Assembly (NCBI GenBank): GCA_015178975.1 | Contig: WHVD01000026.1 | Coordinates: 124,001 to 188,000 of the forward strand | DNA from: Hysterangium stoloniferum | Lineage: Eukaryota; Basidiomycota; Agaricomycetes; Hysterangiales; Hysterangiaceae | Reading direction: 5' to 3' | DNA: 64,000 nucleotides | In this document: positions 10,669 through 21,589 of the stretch, in pieces | How positions within the stretch are numbered: position 1 is the first letter of the stretch | How the letters are laid out: the number at the start of each line of letters is the position of its first letter | Translations under genes and position numbers: made by a program | Notes under the pieces: model-generated | What the model saw: the letters and a program-made list of their open reading frames with translations, nothing else | Databases searched by the model: none | What the model was told of the DNA's origin: nothing

Positions 10669-11377
10669 CTACCTTCTTCGACCTGAGATGGATTCGAAGA
10701 AAATGATATCTTCACCCCTCTTAATGTTGTGGGTTTCGATGAGATCAGGTATTTCATTTGCATTGCGACTGAAAAGTTTCCTGTCCAAATACCTCCCAGC
10801 AGCCTTAGCGCTGCCACTTATATGCGACACAGGAAAGCGGTGTTCATTGATCGTCGCCATCACCTTTCCCACAAACCAGTAGCAGGAGGTCCTGGCAAGG
10901 TGTAGCTCTCCTTGTATTCCGATATAGAGGCCACAATGCGCAAACCGTCGAGAGCGAAGAAGTGGCAGCCAACGAGAGCGGTATTGAAACTGACATACTG
11001 CAAAAGCTGGGCAGATCGTTGTTGTAGGAATGCGTCAAAATTGGAGTATTCCAGGGCAAAAATAGTGTCTCTCGCCTCGACGTGATGATCGGGAGAAGAA
11101 AGTGTTCGGTGAATATCAATGACAGAGGCTGGATGGAGTGCACGCTCCACAACTAGGAAGACAAATGACTGGTGCGACTCGGGTCCTAGTAGTGAAACAG
11201 CTGCAACCACAAATTCGTGCTCCCCCTTCTTATTTTTCTCCTTAAATATGCCAATGAAGGGTACGGTGTGGACGTCCCTGCAGAAGGGAGGACCTGGCGG
11301 ATGAATTTGTAGTATGTCGGAGGACAAGAAACTTCACTGGTGTCGGAGGATATTGGAAAAGATGAATCAGAAGCCAT
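10669..11377 (-). pseudogene. CYWFA-family copy D, two frameshifts
   Basis: Homology to copies B and C is full length from the ATGGCTTC start at 11377 to GEDIIFFESISGRRR. The frame breaks twice. One base is missing in cctccc(c)ttc near 11285, just after YYKFIRQVLP. Another is missing in the AAGGG run near 10899, in the middle of SYTLPG...CYWFA. The three frame segments together are close to the intact copies, so inactivation looks recent. Confidence 0.75.
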
Positions 11378-11429
11378 GTATGAAGTCTATCGTTCTCAAA
11401 CGGTTTTCCATTTTGTTACCTTAAGTATC

Positions 11430-12230
11430 GTTTTCACCTGTTGCGTGCATGTGTCGATTGCGCATTGGCCCTTTAAAATAATAGATTTAACAGCTACCTC
11501 AGATATATCAGAGTTTTACCTTGGTAAATTTCTAGACAGCTGATACACATATTGAGAAGCATGCGTCGAGTTGATTCACTCACCAGAATGCAAGGATACA
11601 TACATGTCAAATCCGAAGCCGGAGCGCTTGTCAATTTGCAATAAATGATGACATCATAGATAAAGCATGGGAAGCCTGGTATCTGCTAACAAGTATGGTG
11701 TATATTCTCGTGTGCCCAGTTCAAGAAGTTATGATCCTGGGGTCTGATGATCCAATTGGAGAGGTTGTGAAAAACAGAGTTCAACCTCCGAGTTCGCCGT
11801 GACCACCTCAGCTTTTATCCAGGCGATGCAGTCAGGCGCTTTCCAACAATCACTGCAGTGAACCCCTTTGGAGCACCGCAAAATTCTTCCCAAGGAGATG
11901 AATTTTGTTTTTTACAAAATAATACTTAAGATAGACATTTGAGGTCACACAAAAATGAAATTAAAGGTAACCTTTAGGCCGAATTTAGTTTGTATGTAAA
12001 TATCACATCTAGCTACAGTGTTGAGCGTGTCAAAATTTACTCTAAAAATGACCTTCTTTGAGGGTGTTATGACTACATAAAATGAATAATTTTAAGACAA
12101 CATTAAAGAGAAATAATAGTTGAAAATTAGATAGACCTTTGAAAGCCTAAAAAATATAACATTTTGTATCTATTTTAAATAAAATTTAGTAGAAACAAAT
12201 TTCATCTCTTTGGGAAGGTTTCATCAGTAA
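11430..12230. other. Intergenic, AT-rich, no supported gene
   Basis: No long open frame. A segment at 11857-11884 (gcagtgaacccctttggagc) is an inverted copy of part of 12351-12381, and aaattcttcccaaggagatga near 11881 resembles the region near 12203. Confidence 0.35.
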
Positions 12231-12237
12231 AATGGTA

Positions 12238-12961
12238 TTAAACGCTGGGAGGAGGTACCTGCTCCACACGCTCCACAACGTCCAGGAGCTTCCTAGAATG
12301 GGGGGATCTCCTCCGGGAGCCGTCCGGAACAAATACCATTTTACTGATGTTTGCGGTGCTCCAAAAGGGGTTCACCGCAGCAGTGACTGGGTTGATGGTG
12401 CCGATCTTATTATCAAATACCGGGATTCTCGCCCCTCTTCGGTCTTTATTCACGACGCCGACAATACTTGTTGCGAATGCCCAAGCGCCCCGGCCTCGGA
12501 ACTGGCACACATCCTTGCAATCCACTGAGTAGTTGTTGATCCATGTTTCTTCCGGCCAGTCTTGGTAATGTTGTACGCACGCCGTCGTAAAATGTGATGT
12601 GAGGTTCCGGGTGAATTGGTTTGACATCGATTAGAGCATTGTCGGGTGACAGAGTGTGAGTCGAGTATCTGGAAACAAGGAAACCCAAACGTATTTTCTC
12701 AGTTGCTTTAGTTCATTCATTGATTTGAAAGGTTTTTCAAAGTAAATTTTTTGATGCGACAATAAATGCAACAATGATCAACAAAAGACAAAACAGCAGG
12801 TGCAAACCCATACTATTCGTCATTGTGTGCCACTTAGTCGCGATTTGTTTGTAACAATGGTGGATATGGCGACCTGATGGTCGTGTGGATGTAAACCCAT
12901 CGAACAGAGAGTCAGCTTGCAGGCTTAGGCTACCATCTAGCTCGGTGTTGAACGTGCTCAA
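12238..12961 (-). CDS. Possible small secreted protein gene, low support
   Basis: An upstream frame (12737-12961) ends with MTNSMGLHLLFCLLLIIVAF, which looks like a signal peptide or membrane anchor (ATG at 12823). It is followed after about 110 bp by a 129-aa frame (12238-12627) with paired cysteines (SVDCKDVCQF) and a Gly/Arg-rich stretch (FRGRGAWAFATSIVGVV). A spliced small secreted cysteine-containing protein is possible, but I cannot place intron borders, and the frames overlap alternatives of similar length. It may be noise. The 3' end lies in a local inverted repeat. Confidence 0.22.
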
Positions 12962-12969
12962 TGCGTGTC

Positions 12970-14246
12970 GAATAATGCTGCAGAAACATGGTGAAGATGA
13001 AAAGTGTTTGCGCGTCGTTATGATACGTTTTAGAATATGATGGCTAGATTAAATTTAATATTTATGTTGATCCTACTTTTCACTTGCAACTTCTTCAGAA
13101 ACGCTAATGGCAGGTTTAAAGCCGCAGGGGCGAATAGCGTAATTTAATATTAGATACATAAAATCAAGTCTGGAGTAGGGGCAGGCTTTGGGTAGCTGTT
13201 GGACGCTTCACCTCCAGACATGACTGACGTATCCGCGTCTGGTTCGACCTAGGAAATTAATCCAATTTGAGAGAATTCTGGAAAAATCGTTTCCAACGTG
13301 TATATGGCCTTTCCTATAAACTCGTCCGTATTAGTTGGGATATCTTCTAAAGGAGAAGATGGCGCCGCATCAGGGATTTGGAAGAAATCTATGGCAAGTA
13401 GGTCGGCTATATAGACTACTTAGCTAGACCATATAGTGACAATTAGTCGAACCGTGCTAGTGAACTAGTTAATCTAGTATTGTTAGATAAAGTAGCTCAG
13501 CCGGTTATCTCGCCTAGAAAAGCTAGCGGTTTGGAATTCCATTTCCTGATGCAGAGGAATGATAATGGAAGGGCAACACTGATGTCGGAACGGAAGGCAC
13601 CTCGCTGGAGTATTGACGAGTAAGTCAGTGTCAAAGACAAGGATGAGGAATCCTTGCGAAGGTCTGCCGTTTTTGATTATAAGCCAAGCGGACATCTGTC
13701 GGACTTCTACACAGCCGGCATTGCAGCTTGAACCAGGATCCAAGCTGGGCGCGGAACTGGCGTTTTTCGAGGTTAATACAAGAAATAAAATGACCCGCCA
13801 AGTTCAGGTGGAATTTGTATTTTGTCCAAATCTAATGGTCGTGTGAAACCGCCGGAATATCCTGGGGCAAATCCACTCAACAGAGTAAGATCTCGGCAAA
13901 GTCCGTGCTGCGACGGTTTAACAGCCTTCTTTGAGGTTTAGTCATAGTTGAGGGCTAGACTCCAAGTAGCTGTGCCAATCCTTTACCGTAGACGCTGTCC
14001 TCAGACAGTGTTCAGTCCATTGTCCCCCTCGTCATCGTCCGCGTTTAGTCAGCTATCAGTTGCTTCAAAGAGCATGGCGAAGCTTAATTTTTTCCGTTCA
14101 TTTCTTCCCCGAGACTATAAAAGTAGCAGCTCTGGTCTCCTGCTTACATTTTCCCCAGCTGTCATTTAAACGTTAATCCCGCTTCGTTGATTGATTGTGG
14201 AAACATTTTCGCCAACAATCGACTCGCTCCTCTTCTCCCACAACAC
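12970..14246. other. Intergenic, no supported gene
   Basis: Short frames only (for example 13613-13846), with no recognisable domains. The last 200 bp should contain the promoter of the gene at 14247, but no clear TATA box is assigned. Confidence 0.35.
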
Positions 14247-15378
14247 ATGTCCAGAGGCACGTACCAACGAGATTCATACCGGCGTGACATAGACCGCGAG
14301 TCACCCTCATACCTTGAGCGTCTCCCTTCCATATACTCAGTCCATGGAGGTAAATAAAGCCGTTATCTAGTTATAAATGGCTTCTTACTCTGACACAAAC
14401 CTCAGATGTGTTCGGCCAGTCGTCATCCCCCAGTCCCTCAAAACGTCGATGGAGTGTAAGTACGGGGGGAGGGGGCGAACTACTTTCTGAGCCATATCTC
14501 ATACCACCCTTCGTCAGTGTCCTCCCCCAAGCAGCAGCGAATGTGAGCATGCCAGAGACATATATCAACAAGATTCATACCAGATAGACACCGGTGATTG
14601 TGATTCCCACTCACCAAGTATCGAAGTGGGCACCCCTTCGAGAAACGATCCACCTTGTATACACATTCCTTCCGGCTCACCTTTTCCAATATCCCTCGAC
14701 ACCAGGGAAGTTTCGTGTCCTTCGATATACTACAAGCTCGTCCGTCAGCTACTCCTTTCCTACCGGGACATTTACGTTGTATCCTCCTTCGGCATGTTTA
14801 AAGAGAAAAAGAAGAAGGGGAAGCACGAATTTGTTGTTGCAGCTGTTTCACCACTCGGATCCGAGTCGCACCAATCATTGATTTTCCTAGTCGTGGAACG
14901 TGTTCCTCATGCGGCATCTATTGTTGGTATCCATCGAACACTTTGCTCTCCCAATCATTATGTCGCCGCGCATGACACGATTTTTGCCCTGGACCACCAC
15001 AATTTTTACGCATTCATTCAAAATAGATCAGCGGAGCTTTTGCAGTATATCAGCTTCAATACAGCACCCGCCGGCGGTCACTTCCTCGCTCTCGACTTTT
15101 TGCGCATCGTTGCCTCTATATCGGAGTACAAGATGAACTACTCCCTTACCAGGACCTCCTGCTACTGGTTTGCGGGAACGGTGATGGCGACGATAAAGGA
15201 GTGTCGCTTTCCTGTGACTCATATAAGTGGGAGCACTGACGCTGCTGGGAGGTACCTAGGGAAGAAAATCTTTATTCGTAATCCAGATGAGATACGTGAT
15301 CTCATTAAAATCTACGAAATTAAGAGGAGCGAAGATGTAGTTTTTCTTGAATCCATTTTGGGTCGAAGGAGCGATTAG
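14247..15378 (+). CDS. CYWFA-family uncharacterised protein, three-exon copy E
   Basis: This is the fullest gene model of the family. Exon 1 (14247-14349) begins MSRGTYQRDSYRRDIDRESP. Exon 2 (14406-14455) encodes VFGQSSSPSPSKRRWS. Exon 3 (14518-15378) carries the CYWFA body. Introns of 56 nt (14350-14405, gtaaat to ctcag) and 62 nt (14456-14517, gtaagt to gtcag) keep the frame, giving about 337 aa. The N-terminal ~85 residues are hydrophilic, rich in Ser/Pro/Arg/Asp and probably disordered. The body has SPFPISLDTREVSCPSIYYK, KKGKHEFVVAAVSPLG, DTIFALDHHNFYAF, SYCYWFAGTVMAT-type motifs and GRYLGKKIFIRNPDEIRDLI. The stop TAG precedes the 3' intron seen in copies B and C. It is more diverged from B, C and D than they are from each other. 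The model is by eye; function is unknown. Confidence 0.72.
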
Positions 15379-15720
15379 GACTAGACTATGTTGGCGCCGT
15401 GGTGAGTAAAATTGATCCATTTAAGCTTTTGTCAAAGATTAATAAATTTGCCTCTTTAGATACCCAATGTAGATTGAAATAGATGATGTGCATATCAAAC
15501 GCGATGCAGTGTATGACTTGTAGGATTCACTGGGTGTTGGGACTAAGTTCTGATATCCAGCCACAATTTTATATTGTGCTTGCCGTCTTAAAGTGGCAGT
15601 TTTGTATACCCTATACCAGTAATATCCATGGTGTTTTCGTAGCGGCTTCTCCTCTGAAAACTAAAATTCAAAAGCTGATCTTACGTCGTATGGTTCTCGT
15701 GATGCTTTCATGATTTCAAA
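15379..15720 (+). repeat. 3' flank of copy E (shared with copy F)
   Basis: Contains a gtgagtaaaattgatcc donor-like site and the cttgccgtcttaaagtggcag stretch. It matches the reverse complement of about 19490-19735, downstream of copy F. Copies E and F are therefore one subgroup. Confidence 0.5.
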
Positions 15721-16270
15721 GGGAGAGCAGTGATTTAATTTTAAGAAATTCATGTAAAGAACTTTTCGACATGCCAATGTCCTCATATTTTCAGTGATTT
15801 TCTCCATTGGGGCGGAATCGATGTCACAATATCAGGGTGATTATAATCACTGCACCAGAGTTTGTACTGCACAGCCATCCTACCCGTCATGCGCTGAGTG
15901 TAAAAATATGGTAAAACAAGGAAATTTGGACCGTAAAGCACCTGAATGGGCGACACTTGAGTTTCGAGATGGTGAGAGAGAAGAGTTGTGAAGGAGATAT
16001 TTGAAAATCTTCCATTGCGCTTGAGTGCATTATCTCATTGTACCAAACCTAATATTTATAGCGAATTCAAGTCCCGTCCCATTTGGTGTCGATTTCTATC
16101 GGAACACTTAAGTAATCAAAAAAAAAATATTAAGCCGACTTGACCGAACCATAGAGTGCTCCCATTGACCTCATTTAATTATTCTCCATTCCATTCTTTC
16201 TTTGTCCCAAAGATTTCATGAACGAGCTAGCGTTAGTCGAATCACCCTTGATTCGGATAGCTATGGCTCC
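15721..16270. other. Intergenic with a short shared segment
   Basis: A segment near 15925-16080 (taaagcacctgaatgg, gagtttcgagatggtgag) resembles 39755-39880, the 5' side of the diverged CYWFA relic there. No gene is supported. Confidence 0.35.
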
Positions 16271-16512
16271 TAATGTATTTAACCTGGGTCTTGATATTAA
16301 GCACGTGGGATATCTCAATTGCCAAATCAGGCCCAGGAATATTGATTGACAGGGTGAGCGGGCCTTCTCCAAGAGCATTGGCGCAAAATCAATTGAAACT
16401 GCATAGGCTGGACATAGATTCAGTGGCTGCAACAGTCCCAGTCAAGACAGCAACCAGTTTGATCGGTTTGTTGGTGGAAGGATGCAATAATGCGCTACGT
16501 GAGGAGAGGTGA
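16271..16512 (+). pseudogene. Unidentified conserved gene fragment (module M2)
   Basis: A plus-strand frame reads DISIAKSGPGILIDRVSG then QLKLHRLDIDSVAATVPVKT. I do not recognise the family. The same fragment recurs at 29300-29490 (+) and 40440-40640 (-), each time close to a diverged CYWFA relic, so the two were duplicated as a pair. Broken frames in the other copies suggest an exon of a dead gene. A minus-strand reading is also open and cannot be excluded. Confidence 0.35.
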
Positions 16513-16675
16513 GACATACATATCCGTATATATACAGTTAAGCAGACCTGGCTCTATCTAGAAATGAATATTGATATATAATGGGAAGATAAGTTTCTAT
16601 TGAGAAGGGTTAATTCCAACGTTTGCAAGGCTGAGCGACCCACTTGGGCGCCGGTTGCAGGGTCTCTGGGGACTA

Positions 16676-17240
16676 CTAATCATTCATCTCCGCGACTAAA
16701 AATGTCTCCATTTTCTCTGAAAATAATGCAAGCTCATTAATCAATGTTTCCTCTCTATTCCTGTGAGTCATTCCGTGAAGGAGTCGCTGGAGACGTTCTT
16801 CTTCAATCATTCTGATATCGTAGTTGGCTTTGAGAGAACACATTGCACCTGGATCGGGCATGAAAAGCGTTCATGTTATCGTACCGACCTGCAGCCTCTC
16901 TGCTACCACGTTTACGTTCGAGGGGACGACGGCACCGCTGAAGGAGGTTTCTTCAGGCGTGCGCTCTACTACCAAGAACGTTGACTGTGACTGATGTGGT
17001 CCTGAGATTTCCGCGGCAATAAACTCGTGCTTCGCCTTCGACTTTTCCTGCGTGTATATGACGATGGAACAGATGAAGAAAGCAGCTCGGAGGGTAGAGG
17101 GGAGGTGGCATTAAATTGTAGAGCATCTGAATAGGCAAAAGTCAGTCTGATAATGAGGAATCGGCAGCTTAATACCTTGATGGGCGCAATTTCGGTTTTG
17201 AGACGGTACGAAAGGCGAGATGTGGTATGGGGATTCAAGT
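16676..17240 (-). pseudogene. Diverged CYWFA-family relic (subgroup 2)
   Basis: The minus strand gives DPGAMCSLKANYDIRMIEEERLQRLLHGM at the C-terminus (16676-16861). A second piece further upstream (about 17000-17060) has KSKAKHEFIAAEISGP, which corresponds to the KKGEHEFVVAA block of the family. The CYWFA core between them is missing and the pieces lie in different frames. It is closely related to 29648-30000. Confidence 0.5.
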
Positions 17241-17340
17241 TGCGAATGCTTTATGAGGGTCGCTGCAGTATACTAGCCATCTTTACGGTTAACGCCCAGT
17301 GGGGAAAGAAAGCAGCTCGTCGCTGTGAAGTTTAACCGAC

Positions 17341-17774
17341 TTTCCGGAACAGAACTCTGCCAAAACCCAGGGATCAAACGGTGAGAAACCCGCCGTTTCC
17401 CACGTCTGATTCAAGATGTGGTGGACCTCCCAAACGGGCCGGTGTGACACTTACTAAGGTGTTCCCCTTTGGGCACCCCAAGCTTTTACCACATTCATTC
17501 TCAATATATGCGTTCATCAATTTCGGTCAACTACCGACCTCGAAAAGTGTTACAACTTATTGTGTTGCAAGCCGTTCTATGCTCTTTGTTTTTAACGTAG
17601 TTTATTTCATGCTCGGCTAAGTAGTACTTTACAGTAGCTTAGTCATCGGTTGTATTTTTAGTAGGGACTTTGTCACCCCTTCACCCGCATAAAAACCCGT
17701 CATATATTCTTACAAAAAGGTGCGTCCGTGATACCTCGAAAGCTTACCCGATTATAGGCCAAGTCTCGATAGGA
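17341..17774. other. Intergenic, no supported gene
   Basis: Only short frames without features. It leads into the target site of the solo LTR at 17780. Confidence 0.35.
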
Positions 17775-17779
17775 ATTAG

Positions 17780-17986
17780 TGTAAGAATTACATAAGCAGG
17801 GTGAAAATATTGACCTGAGCTGGATTTGAACCAGCAACCACTAAGTTTGGATTACATGTCTAGTGCTCTTAACCCCTGAGCTATCAGGCCATTAAGAGTA
17901 GTTCTGTTAGGAACCAGTCACTACTGAGATGGTTAGTCATCAGTAAGATATTATTTTTATCCAAGTCAACCATTGCTCATTCAACA
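17780..17986 (-). mobile_element. Solo LTR (207 bp) carrying a tRNA-like gene
   Basis: Begins TGTAAGAATTACATAAGC and ends TGCTCATTCAACA (TG...CA). It is flanked by a perfect 5-bp duplication ATTAG (17775-17779 and 17987-17991). A near-identical 207-bp copy with its own duplication lies at 30303-30509. Strand is given as that of the embedded tRNA-like gene, by analogy with the TRIM at 23720, where the primer-binding site fixes the orientation. Confidence 0.88.
17811..17890 (-). tRNA. tRNA-like gene inside solo LTR, Thr(UGU)-like
   Basis: The minus strand folds as a tRNA: acceptor GGCCTGA/TCAGGTC with discriminator A, D stem GCTC/GAGC, T stem GCTGG/CCAGC with loop TTCAAAT (B box GGTTCAAATCC). 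The anticodon arm is odd: CTAGACATGTAATCC then AAACTTAG is six bases too long. Read with a 7-base loop CATGTAA, the anticodon would be UGU, but position 33 is A instead of the near-universal U. The six extra bases could be an intron or an insertion. Pol III transcription looks possible; a functional tRNA is doubtful. Confidence 0.7.
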
Positions 17987-17991
17987 ATTAG

Positions 17992-19489
17992 AATAACAAA
18001 CATTTTGCCTTCCATGACTCGCTCATGCTCATTCACTGGTAAGCCAACGATTTCCTCTATCTTACACACTCAAACCCCTTGCCAACGATTCGCTCCAGCA
18101 ACCCCCTTTTTTTTATTCAAGTGCTAATTCTACTTTTATTCACTTGGTACAGGATTTATACGAACCTTAGAAGATTAACCGGATCTTCAACAGGGATCAT
18201 GTAACAGGACAGTCTATCCTCTAAGACGATTCAAAACCTCCGGAATGTAATTATCACCCTCCTTCCCCACTCCTCCCCCACCATGCCTCATCTCCCTCCA
18301 ATGTTTCCTCTCCTTCCTGTGCATCTCCCCATGACTCATTATCTGTATCCACGTTATGAAAGATTTCGAGTGCTAATTTTATCGACAGTGAAGTCTAATC
18401 AGGCGGTTACGGTCGCCACTATTCAATATGTTCACTTTGATCCCTTTCCCTAATCCATATCCCTCCAAGTCTTTCACATCTTTATACGTTGGTTTGCATT
18501 GGTTTCATTCGCCAATCTACTTTGACGCGTTAAGGATGGTTTTGCCTTGGTGCCAATATGATTTATATGTATCGTTCTGACAAACCAAGGGATCTTGTCT
18601 ATTCTTTCCGTCGGAATCCATGAAGAGCGCATTCAATTATCCTACGCCTTTGACAATTATGGGACACTCGTCATTTGCCAATGTTACATTCTCCTCTTGT
18701 GACTTCCCGACGTTCATTGAATACTGAACACTAACTCTTTTGATGTTTGGACTTTCGGTTTGTCTAGGAAAGCAATACCCAGTTCACCTAACAGCAACAG
18801 TCCACCCATTCTGTGGTGGGGTCCTTGATCCGCTTTGGAATGCGCTTGCCATCTTGTCATTACAGCTTCTTGTGTGCCCATACCTTTTTCCGTTATGTAC
18901 CTTACGATCCCTTGGCTCCATTTACTCCGAGTGTGTCCTGATCGGCTCTATTTGGTAAAATATCTTCATAAGCTGTGGATCCTATCACAACCTGTCGAAA
19001 GCGCCTTTCAAACCGGCAAAAGGTGACGGTGCATCAGTGCATTATCCAGCGCCGGATATTCCACCATCATTACCTTCCATATTCACATGCCATTGGTAAG
19101 AATGACCAATGTAAATCAATACAAATCAGATCAAGCACACGGGTTCATAAATCGGTGTTCTGGTGTCCTTGAAACTTCCGCTTTCGTGCAGCTCGAGCTA
19201 TAATTCACGATTTTACTTGATGAAAACAAAGAGAATGCATGGTGCACACGTCATAACAGCCGCTCTTGACGAACGGTCTACGAAATGCCGCTCGATTCCT
19301 GCCAATATTGTTCGGCGCGGGGGATTATCATCGTCCATCGAGAGAATCCAACATTGTCGCCCCACATCAATCCCGCTTCAATGGAGAAAATGACCCAGAA
19401 TATGAGGAGAGTGGCAAGTCTAATAATTATTTACATGGGTTTCTCAAACCTAAATCACTGTTGCCGGTTTGAAAATATGCACAAAAAAA
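17992..19489. other. Intergenic; part shared with 30990-31190
   Basis: No supported gene. About 18660-18960 (including ttcattgaatactgaacac and cggtttgtctaggaaag) is similar to the reverse complement of about 30990-31190, so another dispersed repeat is present. A c/t-rich patch near 18250-18310 is faintly like the Mtf2 3' fragment. Confidence 0.35.
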
Positions 19490-20357
19490 ATGGCTAGTCT
19501 AAGGTGTACAAAAGTGCCATTTTAAGACGGTAAGTATAGTATAAAGTTGTGGCTGGATACCAGAATTTAATCCCGACACCGTGAATCTCGCAGTCTCTAC
19601 GGCTGTATTTCGTTTGATATATAAATGATTTATTTAGATCTACATTGGGTCTCTAAAGCAGGCAAATATTTTTTGAGAAAAAGCTTAGATGGATCCAATT
19701 TTGCTCACCATATTGCCAAGGTAGTCTCATCCTAGCTCCTTCGACCCAATGTGGATTCAAGAAAAACAATATCTTCGCGCCTCTTAATTTCGTAGATTTG
19801 AATGAGATCACGGATCTCATCTGGACTACGAATGAAAATTTTCCTGCCCAAGTACCGCCCAGCAGCGTCAGTGCTGCTGTAAGCCTGGTGGCTTACGACA
19901 TACTGATTACGTTATCACAGACGCGCATAGTAGTTTTTTCATATCGTTTACTTACCGTCATCATCGTGTACCGTACTCGCCGTTCTCGAGGAATACAGTT
20001 TGGTCCTATCAACGTCTGGACCGATGCCAATGTAAGGCTGCATTAGACAGCAGCCTTTCAGCTGCCACTTATATGCGTCACAGGAAAGCGACACTCCTTT
20101 ATCGTCGCCATCACCGTTCCCGCAAACCAGTAGCAGGAAGTCCTGGTAAGGGAGTAGTTCTTCTTGTACTCTGATATAGAGGCAACGATGCGCAAAAAAT
20201 GGAGAGCGAGGAAGTGACCGCCGGCGGGTGCTGTATTGAAGCTGACATACTGCAAAAGCTCGGCTGATCTTTTTTGAGTGAATGCGTAAAGATTGGGGTG
20301 GTCCAGGGCAAAAATAGTGTCTCTAGCCTCAACGCTGCATTTGCCGATCCTTCTCAC
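19490..20357 (-). pseudogene. CYWFA-family copy F, 5'-truncated and interrupted
   Basis: The minus strand gives EARDTIFALDHPNLYAF, FNTAPAGGHFLALHF, SYCYWFAGTVMAT-type sequence and ECRFPVTHISGS (20357 to 20058). A break of about 175 bp (about 19880-20065) follows, then the C-terminus with DEIRDLIQIYEIKRREDI (about 19735-19870). The interrupting piece has hairpin-like ends (gtaagcctggtggcttac; aaggctgcattagacagcagcctt) and may be a small transposon. The N-terminal third is absent beyond 20357. The 3' flank (19490-19735) matches that of copy E. Confidence 0.65.
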
Positions 20358-21209
20358 ATCTATGTGTGCCTCGTTCTAACAACTGTGCCCTGTTGATTGA
20401 TAATGCTACACTGGCCATGTTACCGATTGGCATGCCTCCATGGCCTTGCCCCATGCAAACATGAACAAAGCATCGAGTTCATAACGTAAACGAGGCCCAG
20501 GTTTTCATTGGTGGAATAATATCTCCACAGAGTTTCCGCTCTCGCTAAATATACTAAGTTAACGAGTAAGACTATTTTTAGCAAAAATTATTTTGAAGAA
20601 TCGGGGATTATCTGAAACATCACTTTTATTACGGGCGTGGCACCTATACCGGATAATGGTCTCTTCCTCAGAATAAAAACACCTGATTGTGGTTCTGCGG
20701 GTCGTGTCAAATTTCCGTAAATGACTGACTCATAATCCATTTGGCGTTGACAATGGTGAACATCTCTATATGTCATTTGATTCCAATCCGGTCGCAATTC
20801 AGTAGTTCACTCACTTTTCTTATTATATAACCAAGAGAAGAGGAGGTTTCAAGCTCTGTTATTACAGATTTTTGCAAAACTCGGACGACTCATATTTGGC
20901 TACCGTGGAGCTAGCAACAGCTAATTCATCCAATCTACCCGCTTATCCATATATCGCTTGACTCGGTAGAGATGATAAATGTATGGTGCTTAATCACTAC
21001 CTTTTTCTGATGTATATTTGCCAGCCTACAGGCCAAGTCGAGGTTCTCATATCCACGGCTGCGATATGAAACGTGTGATTTCATCGTCTATGCCTAGATA
21101 GCCCTTGAGTCTTCGGAAATATTAGTAAGTAACTAATATTCATTTAGTATAAAAGACTCGATAAACATCTCGAATATATCATATATTATCATCTTTTGAC
21201 TACACTTTC
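20358..21209. other. Intergenic, no supported gene
   Basis: Short frames without domains. Borders the outer end of the left arm of the large inverted repeat. Confidence 0.35.
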
Positions 21210-21287
21210 CAGGGACTAAATCCTCACATCCAGTCAACAATTTCCGATCCCGCTCCACGCCTCGGCATTGTATGTTTATAAATATCG

Positions 21288-21449
21288 TGTTGAAATAGTA
21301 GATAGAAGGACACAGAAGTCACCAGAAGTGACCAAACTCAGACTCAGACTCAAACTCGAATGACCGGCGGTGGTAGATTGCCAACACGCAGATAGCGCTA
21401 CGGTAAGTACATGTGGGTACATATGGGTCCAAACCACACACAACGAACA
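21288..21449 (-). repeat. 3' LTR of the Copia element
   Basis: 162 bp; on the minus strand it begins TGTTCGTTGTGTGTGG and ends CTACTATTTCAACA. The purine-rich GGTGGGAG next to it on the minus strand is the likely polypurine tract. Confidence 0.85.
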
Positions 21450-21589
21450 CTCCCACCTGGTGAGGATCCAAGAATATGTAAAACTCCCACCGAATCAAAG
21501 AAATATGAGAAAGATAAAAGGAAGCTCCCACCAAATATAAACAGTGAACAAAAAGAAAATACCTTGGAAGCTCCCACCAAATGTAAAAA
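21450..21589 (-). repeat. Four polypurine-tract-like repeats
   Basis: The motif ctcccacc (GGTGGGAG on the element's sense strand) occurs at about 21450, 21484, 21528 and 21572, spaced 34-44 bp. Only the first adjoins the LTR. This looks like a duplicated 3' end, perhaps from the deletion that removed pol. Confidence 0.5.

Noticed and set aside
19877..20065. Interruption of copy F as a spliceosomal intron.
   Set aside because: The minus-strand left border reads GGCAGC/TGAAAG, without a GT donor, and other copies have no intron there. A small insertion fits better.
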